Shown here piece after piece: positions 7,237 to 14,831 of a stretch of 64,000 bases of DNA. The number at the start of each line of letters is the position of its first letter. The first letter of the stretch is position 1. The DNA is from an uncultured Oscillibacter sp. (GTDB lineage Bacteria > Bacillota > Clostridia > Oscillospirales > Oscillospiraceae): positions 55,821 through 119,820 of the forward strand of contig CATNDJ010000003.1 of NCBI GenBank assembly GCA_950097265.1, given 5' to 3'. The position numbers were made by a program, and so were the translations under genes. The notes under the pieces are model-generated. The model was not told the origin of the DNA, made no database searches, and saw only the letters and a list, made by a program, of their open reading frames with translations.

Positions 7237-7746
7237 ATGATGAAAACCCGTTTCCAGGCCCGGAGGCTGGCCCTGGCCGGCCTCGTCGCCGCCGTTTACG
7301 CGGCGGCCACCCTCATCCTGCCCATCCCTCAATACGGAGGCGTTCAGTTCCGCGTGGCGGAGGCCATGACGGTGCTGCCCTTCCTCTTCCCGGAGGCCGT
7401 TCCCGGCCTGGCCGTGGGCTGCTTCCTGGCGAACCTGCTGGGCTCCCCCATCGTGCTGGACTGGGTTTTCGGCACCCTGGCAACCCTCCTGGCGGCCCTC
7501 TGGAGCCGGAGGATGCCCAGCGTCTATCTGGCGGCCCTGCCGCCGGTGGTGTGCAACGCGGTGATCGTGGGGGCGGAAATCGCCTGGTTCACCGTCCGGG
7601 ACGGCGGGGCTTTCTGGCCCGCCTATGGGCTGAACGCCCTGACCGTGGGCCTGGGGGAACTGGCGGCGTGCTATCTCCTGGGCGTACCCCTGGCGAAGCT
7701 GCTGGGGAAAACCCTGGCGGCTCAGGGCATTCTGGAGACCCGTTGA
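7237..7746 (+). CDS. queT: QueT-type queuosine-precursor ECF transporter S component
   Basis: The 169-residue product is an integral membrane protein with about five or six hydrophobic segments. It shows the QueT-family pattern AAVYAAATLILP...YGGVQFRVAEAMTVLPFLFPEAVPGLAVGC. As an energy-coupling-factor substrate subunit it would capture a 7-deazaguanine (queuosine precursor such as preQ1) and work with shared ATPase/T units encoded elsewhere. ATG 7237 follows GGAGGAATTGAAT; the next in-frame codon is also ATG. The upstream riboswitch supports substrate and regulation. Confidence 0.9.
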   Translation: MMKTRFQARRLALAGLVAAVYAAATLILPIPQYGGVQFRVAEAMTVLPFLFPEAVPGLAVGCFLANLLGSPIVLDWVFGTLATLLAALWSRRMPSVYLAALPPVVCNAVIVGAEIAWFTVRDGGAFWPAYGLNALTVGLGELAACYLLGVPLAKLLGKTLAAQGILETR

Positions 7747-7757
7747 GGCGAGAGCGA

Positions 7758-7783
7758 AAAGGGACCGCGAAAGCGGTCCCTTT
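7758..7783. terminator. Convergent terminator queT / nitroreductase
   Basis: AAAGGGACCGC-gaaa-GCGGTCCCTTT, between two genes that face each other. Confidence 0.75.
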
Positions 7784-7785
7784 GC

Positions 7786-8445
7786 TTATGCCCAGTCGAA
7801 GTTCCCTTTCCCCGCTCCCAGCTCAAAGTGGTACTTCCCGATGCCCAAATCCACGCCGGCGAACGCCCCGCCGTCACAGGCCAGGGAGACCCTCCGGCCC
7901 TCTCCCCGGAGGGTGAACGTCTGCCTGTTCAGGGCCGTGGGGGCTAAAAGCAGGGCCTCCACGCCTTTTGCGAACCACTCCGGAGCCTCGCCCTCGTAGG
8001 AGGCCACCTCCCCCGGCCGTTTGGACTTATGGGGAACGCCCTGCACCGCGCCATAGCCCAACGCCAGAAGGCCCAGGATTTTCTCCGCCTCCGGGGCGGC
8101 GTTTTTCCGCAGGCCCTTCCGGCTGTAGGTGCCCCCCACCCACCAGGAGTTCAGTCCCAGGGCCTGGGCGAAGAGCATTACGTCCGCCCCGCAGTACCCG
8201 ATTTTTTCGTCCAGGCCGGGCCCGCCCGCCAGGATGACGTAATTGCGGACCCCCTTGGCCAGGAAGAGCTTCAGGGCCGGGCCGAAGGCCTCCGTGTTCT
8301 CCGTCACCAGGCTCATGGCCAGGCCGTGCTCCTCGTTGTTCCTCCGGATGCGTTCCCGGAGCTGCTCCAGAATGTCCCCGGGGATTTTCCGGTCCGTGTA
8401 CCGACGGACCGTGTGGCGGGTCCGCATGGCCTCTTCCAGTGTCAT
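7786..8445 (-). CDS. Nitroreductase-family protein
   Basis: The 219-residue protein starts MTLEEAMRTRHTVRRYTDRK, the FMN-phosphate-binding RHTVRRY element of nitroreductases. It also has a dimer-type core around GGPGLDEKIGYCGADVMLFAQALGLNSWWVGG. It most resembles the nitroreductase subfamily with an ALGYG segment and a second half-domain (TM1586-like). It probably binds FMN and uses NAD(P)H, but the substrate is unknown. The gene stands alone, divergent from the ECF sigma gene. Confidence 0.85.
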   Translation of the reverse strand: MTLEEAMRTRHTVRRYTDRKIPGDILEQLRERIRRNNEEHGLAMSLVTENTEAFGPALKLFLAKGVRNYVILAGGPGLDEKIGYCGADVMLFAQALGLNSWWVGGTYSRKGLRKNAAPEAEKILGLLALGYGAVQGVPHKSKRPGEVASYEGEAPEWFAKGVEALLLAPTALNRQTFTLRGEGRRVSLACDGGAFAGVDLGIGKYHFELGAGKGNFDWA

Positions 8446-8533
8446 AAAGCGCCTCCGTCTTTTATTTTAGATGAATCCCATTCTAACACGCCGCCCGGCG
8501 GGCGTGGTAAACTTTTTCAAAATTTTCAAAACC

Positions 8534-8560
8534 TGAGACAAAGCCCCCTCCCCCGTCGTA
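8534..8560 (+). promoter_or_regulatory. Candidate ECF-type autoregulatory promoter
   Basis: TGAGAC (8534-8539), 17-bp spacer, CGTA (8557-8560) resembles ECF sigma promoters of the TGAAAC/CGTA type. It lies just upstream of the ECF sigma gene, and no good -35 for the housekeeping sigma factor is present. Autoregulation is inferred. Confidence 0.4.
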
Positions 8561-8604
8561 CAATAAGTGAGAGTACTCCCAACCCAACAAATCGAGGACG
8601 ACAT

Positions 8605-9087
8605 ATGGACAAGGCCAGCTTTACCGCCGCCGCACGGCGCTATCAGAATATGGTTTACCGCACGGCCCTCCACACCCTGGGGAACCCCCAGGACGCGGAC
8701 GACGCCGTGCAGGAGGTCTTCCTGCGCCTCTTCCGGCACAGGGGCGCCTTCGAGAGCGGGGAGCACCTGCGGCGCTGGCTGCTGCGGGTGACGGTGAACT
8801 ACTGCCGGGACCTTCTGAAAAGCCCCTGGCGGAAGCGGCGGGTGTCCCTGGAGGCGCTGCCGGAAACGCCGGTTTTCGACCGGCCCCGGGAGGAGGCCCT
8901 GTACCGGGAGGTCATGGCCCTGCCGGAAAAGTACCGGACGGTGCTGAACCTCTTTTACTACGAGGAACTCAGCGTCCGGGAGATCGGGGAGCTGCTGGAG
9001 GTGGGCGATTCCACGGTGACCACCCGGCTGGCCCGGGCCCGGCGGCGGCTAAAGGAACGATTGGGGGAGGACTGGCAGGATGAGTAA
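8605..9087 (+). CDS. ECF-type RNA polymerase sigma factor
   Basis: The 160-residue protein has sigma region 2 (residues about 10-75, YQNMVYRTALHTLGNPQDADDAVQEVF-type helix and HLRRWLLRVTVNYCRDLLK) and region 4 (about 105-155, LPEKYRTVLNLFYYEELSVREIGELL). Group 4 length is normal. The ATG at 8605 is chosen because upstream in-frame sequence lacks sigma homology. It overlaps the next gene by 8 nt (9080-9087), and that gene encodes a membrane protein with a short cytoplasmic N-terminus, the usual sigma/anti-sigma layout. Confidence 0.93.
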   Translation: MDKASFTAAARRYQNMVYRTALHTLGNPQDADDAVQEVFLRLFRHRGAFESGEHLRRWLLRVTVNYCRDLLKSPWRKRRVSLEALPETPVFDRPREEALYREVMALPEKYRTVLNLFYYEELSVREIGELLEVGDSTVTTRLARARRRLKERLGEDWQDE

Positions 9088-10933
9088 CCGGGAATTTTAC
9101 CAGCAGACCTTCTCCCAGGTCCGCGGGAGCAGAGAAATCCGATGGGAGGATTATGAGATGACAAGGCGTGGAAAGAGCCTGAAATGGCTGGTGACCCTGG
9201 CGGCGGCCGTCGCCCTGCTGGCGGCCCTGTCCGTCCTGGCGGTGGCGGCCAACTTCTTCGGCCTCAGGGACGTGCTGCTGCCGGAGAAGGGCAGCGTGTA
9301 CGTGACGGACGAAAAAGGCGTGGTAATCCCCGGGGAGAAGGAGTTCAAGGACTTTGTCAGTCTCTCCGGCTGGGGGGACACCCCGGAGAGCCGGGCCCTG
9401 GCGGAGTGGGAGGCCTTTCAGGAAAGCTACGACCCGGACGGGTCCATCGTCTCCGCCATCGGCAACGAGCCCACAGGCTTTGAGGACCGCTACGGCTTCT
9501 ACCTGGTCTACACCCAGGAGATGGCCGACAAGCTGGAAGAGATCACCGCGAAATACGGCCTCAAGCTCCACCAATGGATGGAGGTCGTTCTGCCGGAGAC
9601 CTGGGCCGCCGCAGCGGGGGACTTCTGCGGGGAGAACGTCACGCCCTACTCCGGCTACATCTACGAAAACGGAACCTTCCGCTTTGACGGCGACGCGGAG
9701 CTGGGGGCCGGAGAGCGGATGGGCTATGGGACCATCGAGTACCAGTTCAGCCGCTCCGTCAAGGGGACCTTTGACGACGTGGCCCTGAATATCGGGGACC
9801 TGAGCGACTTTGAGGAGTGGGGCTACACGGCGGCGGACGGGACCAGGGTCACCCTGGGCCTGGGGGCCCGGAACCGCTCGCTGATCCTGGCGGACCTGGG
9901 GGACGGCTTCGTGCTGGTAAACGTGCTGACGGGGCGGCAGGGGGACGACGCCTTCTCCTCCGGGGCCATCGGCCGGGAGGAGCTGGAGGAGCTGGCGGAC
10001 AGCTTTGTTTATTCCGCTCTCACCCCGGCGAGAGAGCCGGACCGGGCCGCTATTCTGGCGTCCAATGATGCCTACATGGAGGCGCTGGAAAATCAGCCCC
10101 TGGAGACCCTGCCCTCGGAGTCCCAGGATCCGCTGTACACCCGCACGGGCATCCAGAGCGGCGTGGCGAAGGACTTCGTGCTGCTGCTGGCGGAGCGCAT
10201 CGAGGAGGGGCGGAAAGAGGAAATCGCGGACCTTTTGGTCTACCCCGCCCAGGTGGAAGTGTCCGCCGGGACCTTCACGGTGAACTCTCCCGAGGAGTTC
10301 CTGCCCTATTACGATGAGGTCGTCGGGCAGAACCGCCTGGGCCTCTCCTCGGCCATGACCTGGGAGTCCGCGCCGGCGGAGTTCCAGATTTTCAGCGACG
10401 GCAGCGGCCTTGCCTCCGTTGCGGACGGGGCCGTGTGGTTCGGGCTGGTGGAGGACGGCGTGATCCGGGTCTTTACCATCCAGACGGACCAGGCCGCCGT
10501 CCGGGCCCTGGGGGGAGGGGAGATTACCCAGGATACCGGGGCGGAGGACCTGTACGCGTCCCTCTCTATCGACGAGGGCCGGGAGTTTATTCTGGACCTG
10601 GCGGACCTCATCGACGGCGGGAAACGGGAGGAAATCGCGAACCTCCTCGCCTATCCCGCCAAGGTGACGGCCCCCGGCGGCGAGTGGATTGCAAGCTCGC
10701 CGGAGGAGCTTCTGGAGCACTATGACGAGACCATAGGAGGCAACGGCCGGGGGACCCTGGCGGCGGACCTCCGGGCGGACCCGGAGCCGGTCCTGGACGG
10801 GAGCGGGGGGCTGGCCTCCGCCGCCAGTGGGGCGGTGTGGTTTGACCGGGGAGAGAATGGGGGACTCAAAATCCTCACCCTCCAGTCGGACGTGTGGCGG
10901 TGGAGCGTCCAGTATTGGGGCGAGAAGCCGTAA
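9080..10933 (+). CDS. Membrane-anchored putative anti-sigma partner with tandem extracellular domains
   Basis: The 617-residue product has a short charged N-terminus (1-32), one transmembrane segment (about 34-57, rich in Ala/Leu/Val) and a large extracytoplasmic part. The latter ends with two homologous modules at about 375-470 and 511-605. Both begin GRKEEIADLLVYP / GKREEIANLLAYP, carry SPEEFLPYYDE / SPEELLEHYDE and end GLASVADGAVWFG / GLASAASGAVWFD. Translational overlap with the ECF sigma gene suggests it senses an envelope signal and holds the sigma factor. No zinc-binding HxxxCxxC anti-sigma motif is visible, so this role is inferred from layout. Confidence 0.7.
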   Translation: MSNREFYQQTFSQVRGSREIRWEDYEMTRRGKSLKWLVTLAAAVALLAALSVLAVAANFFGLRDVLLPEKGSVYVTDEKGVVIPGEKEFKDFVSLSGWGDTPESRALAEWEAFQESYDPDGSIVSAIGNEPTGFEDRYGFYLVYTQEMADKLEEITAKYGLKLHQWMEVVLPETWAAAAGDFCGENVTPYSGYIYENGTFRFDGDAELGAGERMGYGTIEYQFSRSVKGTFDDVALNIGDLSDFEEWGYTAADGTRVTLGLGARNRSLILADLGDGFVLVNVLTGRQGDDAFSSGAIGREELEELADSFVYSALTPAREPDRAAILASNDAYMEALENQPLETLPSESQDPLYTRTGIQSGVAKDFVLLLAERIEEGRKEEIADLLVYPAQVEVSAGTFTVNSPEEFLPYYDEVVGQNRLGLSSAMTWESAPAEFQIFSDGSGLASVADGAVWFGLVEDGVIRVFTIQTDQAAVRALGGGEITQDTGAEDLYASLSIDEGREFILDLADLIDGGKREEIANLLAYPAKVTAPGGEWIASSPEELLEHYDETIGGNGRGTLAADLRADPEPVLDGSGGLASAASGAVWFDRGENGGLKILTLQSDVWRWSVQYWGEKP

Positions 10934-10939
10934 GCGAAA

Positions 10940-10967
10940 AGGGGACCGGGAAAAATCCCGGTCCCCT
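10940..10967. terminator. Convergent terminator
   Basis: AGGGGACCGGG-aaaaat-CCCGGTCCCCT followed by CTCCTTTT, between the sigma operon and the CAT-like gene. Confidence 0.8.
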
Positions 10968-10973
10968 CTCCTT

Positions 10974-11594
10974 TTACAGCTCTTCCATCAGGGCGTCCAG
11001 CGCCTCGTGGAACCGGCCCACGTGGAGGCCGTCCGTAAAGCGGTGGTTCAGCTCCATGGAGATGTGGAGGACCTTCCGGTCCCCCTCCTGGGCGTACTTC
11101 CCCCAGGCGATCCGGGGCACCGAATCGTCCGGGTCGAAATTCCGGTTGTTGGTCACCGCCGTCGTCTCCACCCAGGGCAGGCACGTGAAGAAAATCAGGT
11201 CCTGGCTGTCCTCCCCGCTGAGGAGGGTCGTCTGGGCGGCGCTCTTGGCCTTGGCGGCGGCGCAGAAGTCCCGGATATCCCCCCGGCAGGGCAGGGTGAC
11301 GATGTGGAAGGTCTCCGCCCCGGGCTTCAAATCCGTAAAGCTGGGGACCCGCCCGTCGAACAGCACCAGGTCCTCTCCCCGGAGGGCGTAGCGGAACGCC
11401 TCCACCTGATTCACGGCCCGGGTGCAGAGGTACACCAGGGAATAGTAAAAGGAAAGGCGGTTCTCCCTGGCGAACCTGTAGAGCCTTGTCACATCCTGGC
11501 GGAACGTAACGGAGTAAAAGGGCTGGGACTGAGCGGAGAAGAAATCGAACAGCTCCCGCCTGGGCCAGGAGGCCTTGTCAACGATGTGGGTCAT
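10974..11594 (-). CDS. Chloramphenicol acetyltransferase-fold protein
   Basis: The 206-residue protein is CAT-like from end to end (type A CATs are about 215). N-terminal segment RELFDFFSAQSQPFYSVTF and C-terminal ISMELNHRFTDGLHVGRF match the family. The catalytic motif is NHRFTDG instead of the canonical HHAVCDG, so the catalytic second His and the Asp-Gly are kept while the first His is Asn. It should transfer an acyl group from CoA to a hydroxyl, but resistance to chloramphenicol cannot be assumed. Many chromosomal CAT-fold genes of Clostridia have unknown substrates. Confidence 0.8.
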   Translation of the reverse strand: MTHIVDKASWPRRELFDFFSAQSQPFYSVTFRQDVTRLYRFARENRLSFYYSLVYLCTRAVNQVEAFRYALRGEDLVLFDGRVPSFTDLKPGAETFHIVTLPCRGDIRDFCAAAKAKSAAQTTLLSGEDSQDLIFFTCLPWVETTAVTNNRNFDPDDSVPRIAWGKYAQEGDRKVLHISMELNHRFTDGLHVGRFHEALDALMEEL

Positions 11595-11695
11595 AGGGGC
11601 CCTCCTTTCTGATGAAAACAGTATACCAGCTTTTCCGCGGATTACAAGTCCTGTGCAGTTTTCCCCTTTCCTCCCCGCCGGTTTTCTGATATACT

Positions 11696-11723
11696 GCCCT
11701 TGAAACTCAGCCCTTGAAACTCA
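11696..11723 (+). repeat. 14-bp tandem duplication upstream of rsmA
   Basis: GCCCTTGAAACTCA occurs twice in immediate tandem (11696-11709, 11710-11723), 21 bp before the rsmA start and just after a TATACT box at 11690-11695. Confidence 0.9.
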
Positions 11724-11744
11724 CATCGGAAAGGCGGACAGGCC

Positions 11745-12596
11745 ATGAACCTCTGCGACCGGGAAACCCTCCGCGCCCTGCTGGGGCGGCACGGCTTCCA
11801 TTTTTCCAAGTCCATGGGACAAAACTTTCTCATCGACCCCGCCGTCCCGGCGGACATCGCGGCCGCCTCTCAGGCGGACGGCGCCTGCGGCGTGCTGGAA
11901 ATCGGTCCCGGCGTCGGGTGCCTCACGGCGGAACTGGCGGAGCGGGCCGGGAAGGTGGTCTCCGTCGAGCTGGACAAAAAACTGCTTCCCGTGCTGGCGG
12001 AGACCATGGCCCCCTATGACAACGTAGAAATCGTCTCCGGGGACGCGCTGAAGCTGGACCTCGCCGCCCTGGCGGCGGAGAAGTTCGCCGGGCTCCGGCC
12101 CCTGGTCTGCGCGAATCTCCCCTACAACATCACCACCCCGGTGCTGACGAAGCTGGCGGAAACCCCCAGCTTTGAGAGCGTCACCGTCCTCCTCCAGAGG
12201 GAGGTGGCCCGCCGCCTGGCGGCCCCTCAGGGCTCCGCGGAGGTTGGGGCCTTCACCCTGTGGCTCCAGTACTGCATGGAAACGGAGATCCTCTTCGACG
12301 TCCCGGCGGAGAAGTTTTTCCCCGCCCCCAAGGTGGACTCCGCCGTCCTGCGCTGCGTCCGGCGGGAAAGGCCCGCCGTGGAGGTGGAGGACGAGGCCTT
12401 TTTCTTCCGCGTGGTCCGGGGGGCCTTCCTCCTCCGGCGGAAGACCCTGGCCAACAGCCTCTCCGCCGCCCTGCCGGAGACCGGAAAAGAGCGGGTGCAG
12501 GAGGCCATGGCCGCTCTGGGCCTCCCCGAGAGCGTCCGGGGGGAAAAGCTGACCCTAGAGGACTTCGCGGCGCTGGCCGCGGAACTTGCGAAATAA
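11745..12596 (+). CDS. rsmA: 16S rRNA (adenine1518/1519-N6) dimethyltransferase
   Basis: RsmA (KsgA) dimethylates two adenines in helix 45 of 16S rRNA using S-adenosylmethionine, late in 30S assembly. The 283-residue product has the SAM motif LEIGPGVGCLTAEL (residues about 50-63), SVELDKKLLPVL, and the catalytic NLPYNITTP motif (about 126-134). Length is normal. It heads rsmA-mrnC-rqcH, with 10 nt to mrnC and the AAGGAG of mrnC overlapping the rsmA stop. Confidence 0.97.
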   Translation: MNLCDRETLRALLGRHGFHFSKSMGQNFLIDPAVPADIAAASQADGACGVLEIGPGVGCLTAELAERAGKVVSVELDKKLLPVLAETMAPYDNVEIVSGDALKLDLAALAAEKFAGLRPLVCANLPYNITTPVLTKLAETPSFESVTVLLQREVARRLAAPQGSAEVGAFTLWLQYCMETEILFDVPAEKFFPAPKVDSAVLRCVRRERPAVEVEDEAFFFRVVRGAFLLRRKTLANSLSAALPETGKERVQEAMAALGLPESVRGEKLTLEDFAALAAELAK

Positions 12597-12606
12597 GGAG
12601 TACGAG

Positions 12607-13026
12607 ATGGAAAATTATTTTCGCCCCCAGCTGAGCCGGGAGCACATCCTGGGGATCAGCTCCATCGGCCTGGCCCACATGGGGGACGCGGTGTTCGAGC
12701 TGCTGGTCCGCGCCTGGCTCTGCGCCCACGGCGGGGCCACGGGCCGGGGGATGCACCGCGCCGCCGTGGCGCTGGTCTGCGCCGAGTCCCAGGCGGAGAA
12801 GGCGGAGAAAATCAAGCCCCTGCTGACGGAGGACGAAAAGGCCGTCTTCCGCCGGGGGCGGAACGCCCAGGTTCACACCGTCCCCCACCACGCCAGCCGG
12901 GCCCAGTACGGCGAGGCCACGGCCCTGGAGGCCTTGCTGGGCTGGCTCTACCTCCGGGGGGAGACAGAGCGGATTAACCAGCTCTTTTGCATCATGATGG
13001 AGGAGGAGGAAGCCCATGGCGATTGA
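12607..13026 (+). CDS. mrnC: Mini-ribonuclease III
   Basis: Mini-III is a dimeric RNase III catalytic domain without a dsRNA-binding domain; in Bacillus it matures 23S rRNA. The 139-residue product shows SSIGLAHMGDAVFELLVR with the metal-binding Asp and a C-terminal GEATALEALLGWLYL segment with the family Glu. ATG 12607 is preferred to an upstream in-frame ATG at 12586 because AAGGAG lies 6 nt before it and the longer version would sit inside rsmA. It overlaps rqcH by 11 nt. Confidence 0.93.
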   Translation: MENYFRPQLSREHILGISSIGLAHMGDAVFELLVRAWLCAHGGATGRGMHRAAVALVCAESQAEKAEKIKPLLTEDEKAVFRRGRNAQVHTVPHHASRAQYGEATALEALLGWLYLRGETERINQLFCIMMEEEEAHGD

Positions 13027-14755
13027 CGCAATCTGCTTACAGGCCGTGACGGCGGAGCTGCGGCCCCAGCTGACGGGCCTCCGGGTGGACAAGGTCCAGC
13101 AGCCCGCCCGGGACCAGGTGGTCCTCCTCTTCCGTGGGAAGCGCCTGCTGCTGAACGCCGGGGCGGGGGCCCCCCGGCTGCAACTGACGGAAGTCCTCCG
13201 GGACAACCCGGCGGAGCCCCCCATGTTCTGTATGCTTCTCCGAAAGCACCTCTCCGGTGCCCGGTTGGCGGGCCTGACCCAGCCCCCCCTGGAGCGGCTG
13301 GTGAAAATCGAGTTCGACGCCTCCGACGAGCTGGGCCGGGCGGGAAAGCGCACCCTGGTGCTGGAGGCCATGGGCCGCCGGTCCAACCTCATCCTGCTGG
13401 ACGGGGAGGACCGGATTATCGACAGCCTCCGCCGGGTGGACGCGGACATGTCCGCCGCGCGGCAGGTGCTGCCCGGCCTCTTCTACCAGCCCCCGGCCTC
13501 CACGGGGCGCCTCCCCTTCCTGGAGGAGACGGAGGCGGGCTTCGCCGCCCGTCTCAAAGCCGCCCCGGCGGAGAAGACCCTGGACGGCTTTCTGCTGGAC
13601 AGCTACTTCGGCCTCTCCCCCCTCATGGCCCGGGAGCTCAGCTTCCGGGCGGCGGGGGACACGGACGCCCGGGTCTTCCAGCTGGGGGCCCCCGGCCCCC
13701 TGTGGCGGGCCCTGGAGGATTTGCAGGGCCGGGTCCGGGAAAACCGCTTTACCCCCGTCTGCCTCCTCCGGGACGGGAAGCCCCTGGACTTCGCCTGCGT
13801 TCCCGTGGGCCAGTACGGCGGCGCGGCGGAGTGCGTGACCTATGACAGCTTCTCCGCCCTGCTGGACGCCTTCTATGCCGCCCGGGAAAAACAGGAGCGG
13901 GCCCGCCAGCGGGGGGCGGACCTCCTTCGGGCCGCCTCCACGGCCCGGGACCGCCTCCGGCGGAAGCTGGCCCTCCAGGAGAAGGAGTACGCGGCCACCC
14001 AGGACCGGGACAAGCTCCGTATCCAGGGGGACCTGATCACCGCCAATCTCTACCGGATGGAGCGGGGGCAGTCCCGGCTGGAGTGCGAAAATTACTATGA
14101 GGACAACACCCCGGCCACCGTCCCTCTGGACCCCCTGCTGACCCCCCAGCAGAACGCCGCCAAGTACTACAAGCGCTACGCCAAGGCCAAGACGGCGGAA
14201 AAATACCTCCGGGAACAGATGGACCTGGCAAAGCGGGATCTGGAGTACCTGGAGAGCGTCCTGGCGGAAATTGCCCGGGCGGAAACGGAGGCGGATTACC
14301 TGGACATTCGGGCCGAGCTCCGGGAGGCGGGCTTCCTCAAAAAGCAGGGCCGGGGGAAGAAGGAGAAGTCCCGCCCCGCCGCCCCCTGGGAGTTCCGCAC
14401 GTCCTCGGGACTCCGGGTGCTGGTGGGCCGGAACAACCGCCAGAACGACAAGCTGACCCTCAAGGACGCGGACCGCCGGGACCTCTGGTTCCACACCCAG
14501 AAGATCCACGGGTCCCACGTCATCCTCCGCTGCGCCGGGCGGGCCCCCTCGGAAGAGGACGTGGCCCAGGCCGCCATGCTGGCCGCCTGGTTCTCCCAGG
14601 CCCGGGAGAGCGGGAACGTGCCGGTGGACTATACCGAGGTCCGGGACGTGAAAAAGCCCGCCGGAGGCCGGCCGGGCATGGTGGTCTACACCGCGTACCG
14701 CACCGTAAACGTCACGCCGGAGGAAGCGGCGGTGGAACGGCTGAAGGTCAAATGA
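13016..14755 (+). CDS. rqcH: Rqc2 homologue RqcH (NFACT protein)
   Basis: RqcH binds obstructed 50S subunits carrying peptidyl-tRNA and recruits tRNA-Ala to add an alanine tail that marks the nascent chain for degradation. The 579-residue protein has the NFACT-N domain at the start (AIDAICLQAVTAELRPQLTG, DKVQQP), a coiled-coil middle (about 290-430) and the C-terminal NFACT-R domain with DRRDLWFHTQKIHGSHVIL, the DxWFH motif. Co-location with rsmA and Mini-III makes a ribosome-maintenance cluster. Older annotation calls such proteins fibronectin-binding; the ribosomal function is the better supported. Confidence 0.93.
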   Translation: MAIDAICLQAVTAELRPQLTGLRVDKVQQPARDQVVLLFRGKRLLLNAGAGAPRLQLTEVLRDNPAEPPMFCMLLRKHLSGARLAGLTQPPLERLVKIEFDASDELGRAGKRTLVLEAMGRRSNLILLDGEDRIIDSLRRVDADMSAARQVLPGLFYQPPASTGRLPFLEETEAGFAARLKAAPAEKTLDGFLLDSYFGLSPLMARELSFRAAGDTDARVFQLGAPGPLWRALEDLQGRVRENRFTPVCLLRDGKPLDFACVPVGQYGGAAECVTYDSFSALLDAFYAAREKQERARQRGADLLRAASTARDRLRRKLALQEKEYAATQDRDKLRIQGDLITANLYRMERGQSRLECENYYEDNTPATVPLDPLLTPQQNAAKYYKRYAKAKTAEKYLREQMDLAKRDLEYLESVLAEIARAETEADYLDIRAELREAGFLKKQGRGKKEKSRPAAPWEFRTSSGLRVLVGRNNRQNDKLTLKDADRRDLWFHTQKIHGSHVILRCAGRAPSEEDVAQAAMLAAWFSQARESGNVPVDYTEVRDVKKPAGGRPGMVVYTAYRTVNVTPEEAAVERLKVK

Positions 14756-14787
14756 GGCCCCCGCGGGCCGCGGCGGCAAACGGAATC

Positions 14788-14821
14788 AAGCGCCCGGAAG
14801 CTCCAGAGCTTCCGGGCGCTT
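14788..14821. terminator. Convergent terminator rqcH / leuS
   Basis: A 16-base arm pair (AAGCGCCCGGAAGCTC and its complement) with a tiny loop. A TCTTTTTACT run follows at 14826 on the plus strand. Confidence 0.85.
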
Positions 14822-14831
14822 GGCTGTCTTT

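Noticed and set aside
10974-11594. Reading the CAT-fold protein as chloramphenicol resistance
   Set aside because: The active-site motif is NHRFTDG rather than HHAVCDG and the gene is chromosomal without resistance context; only the fold can be claimed.
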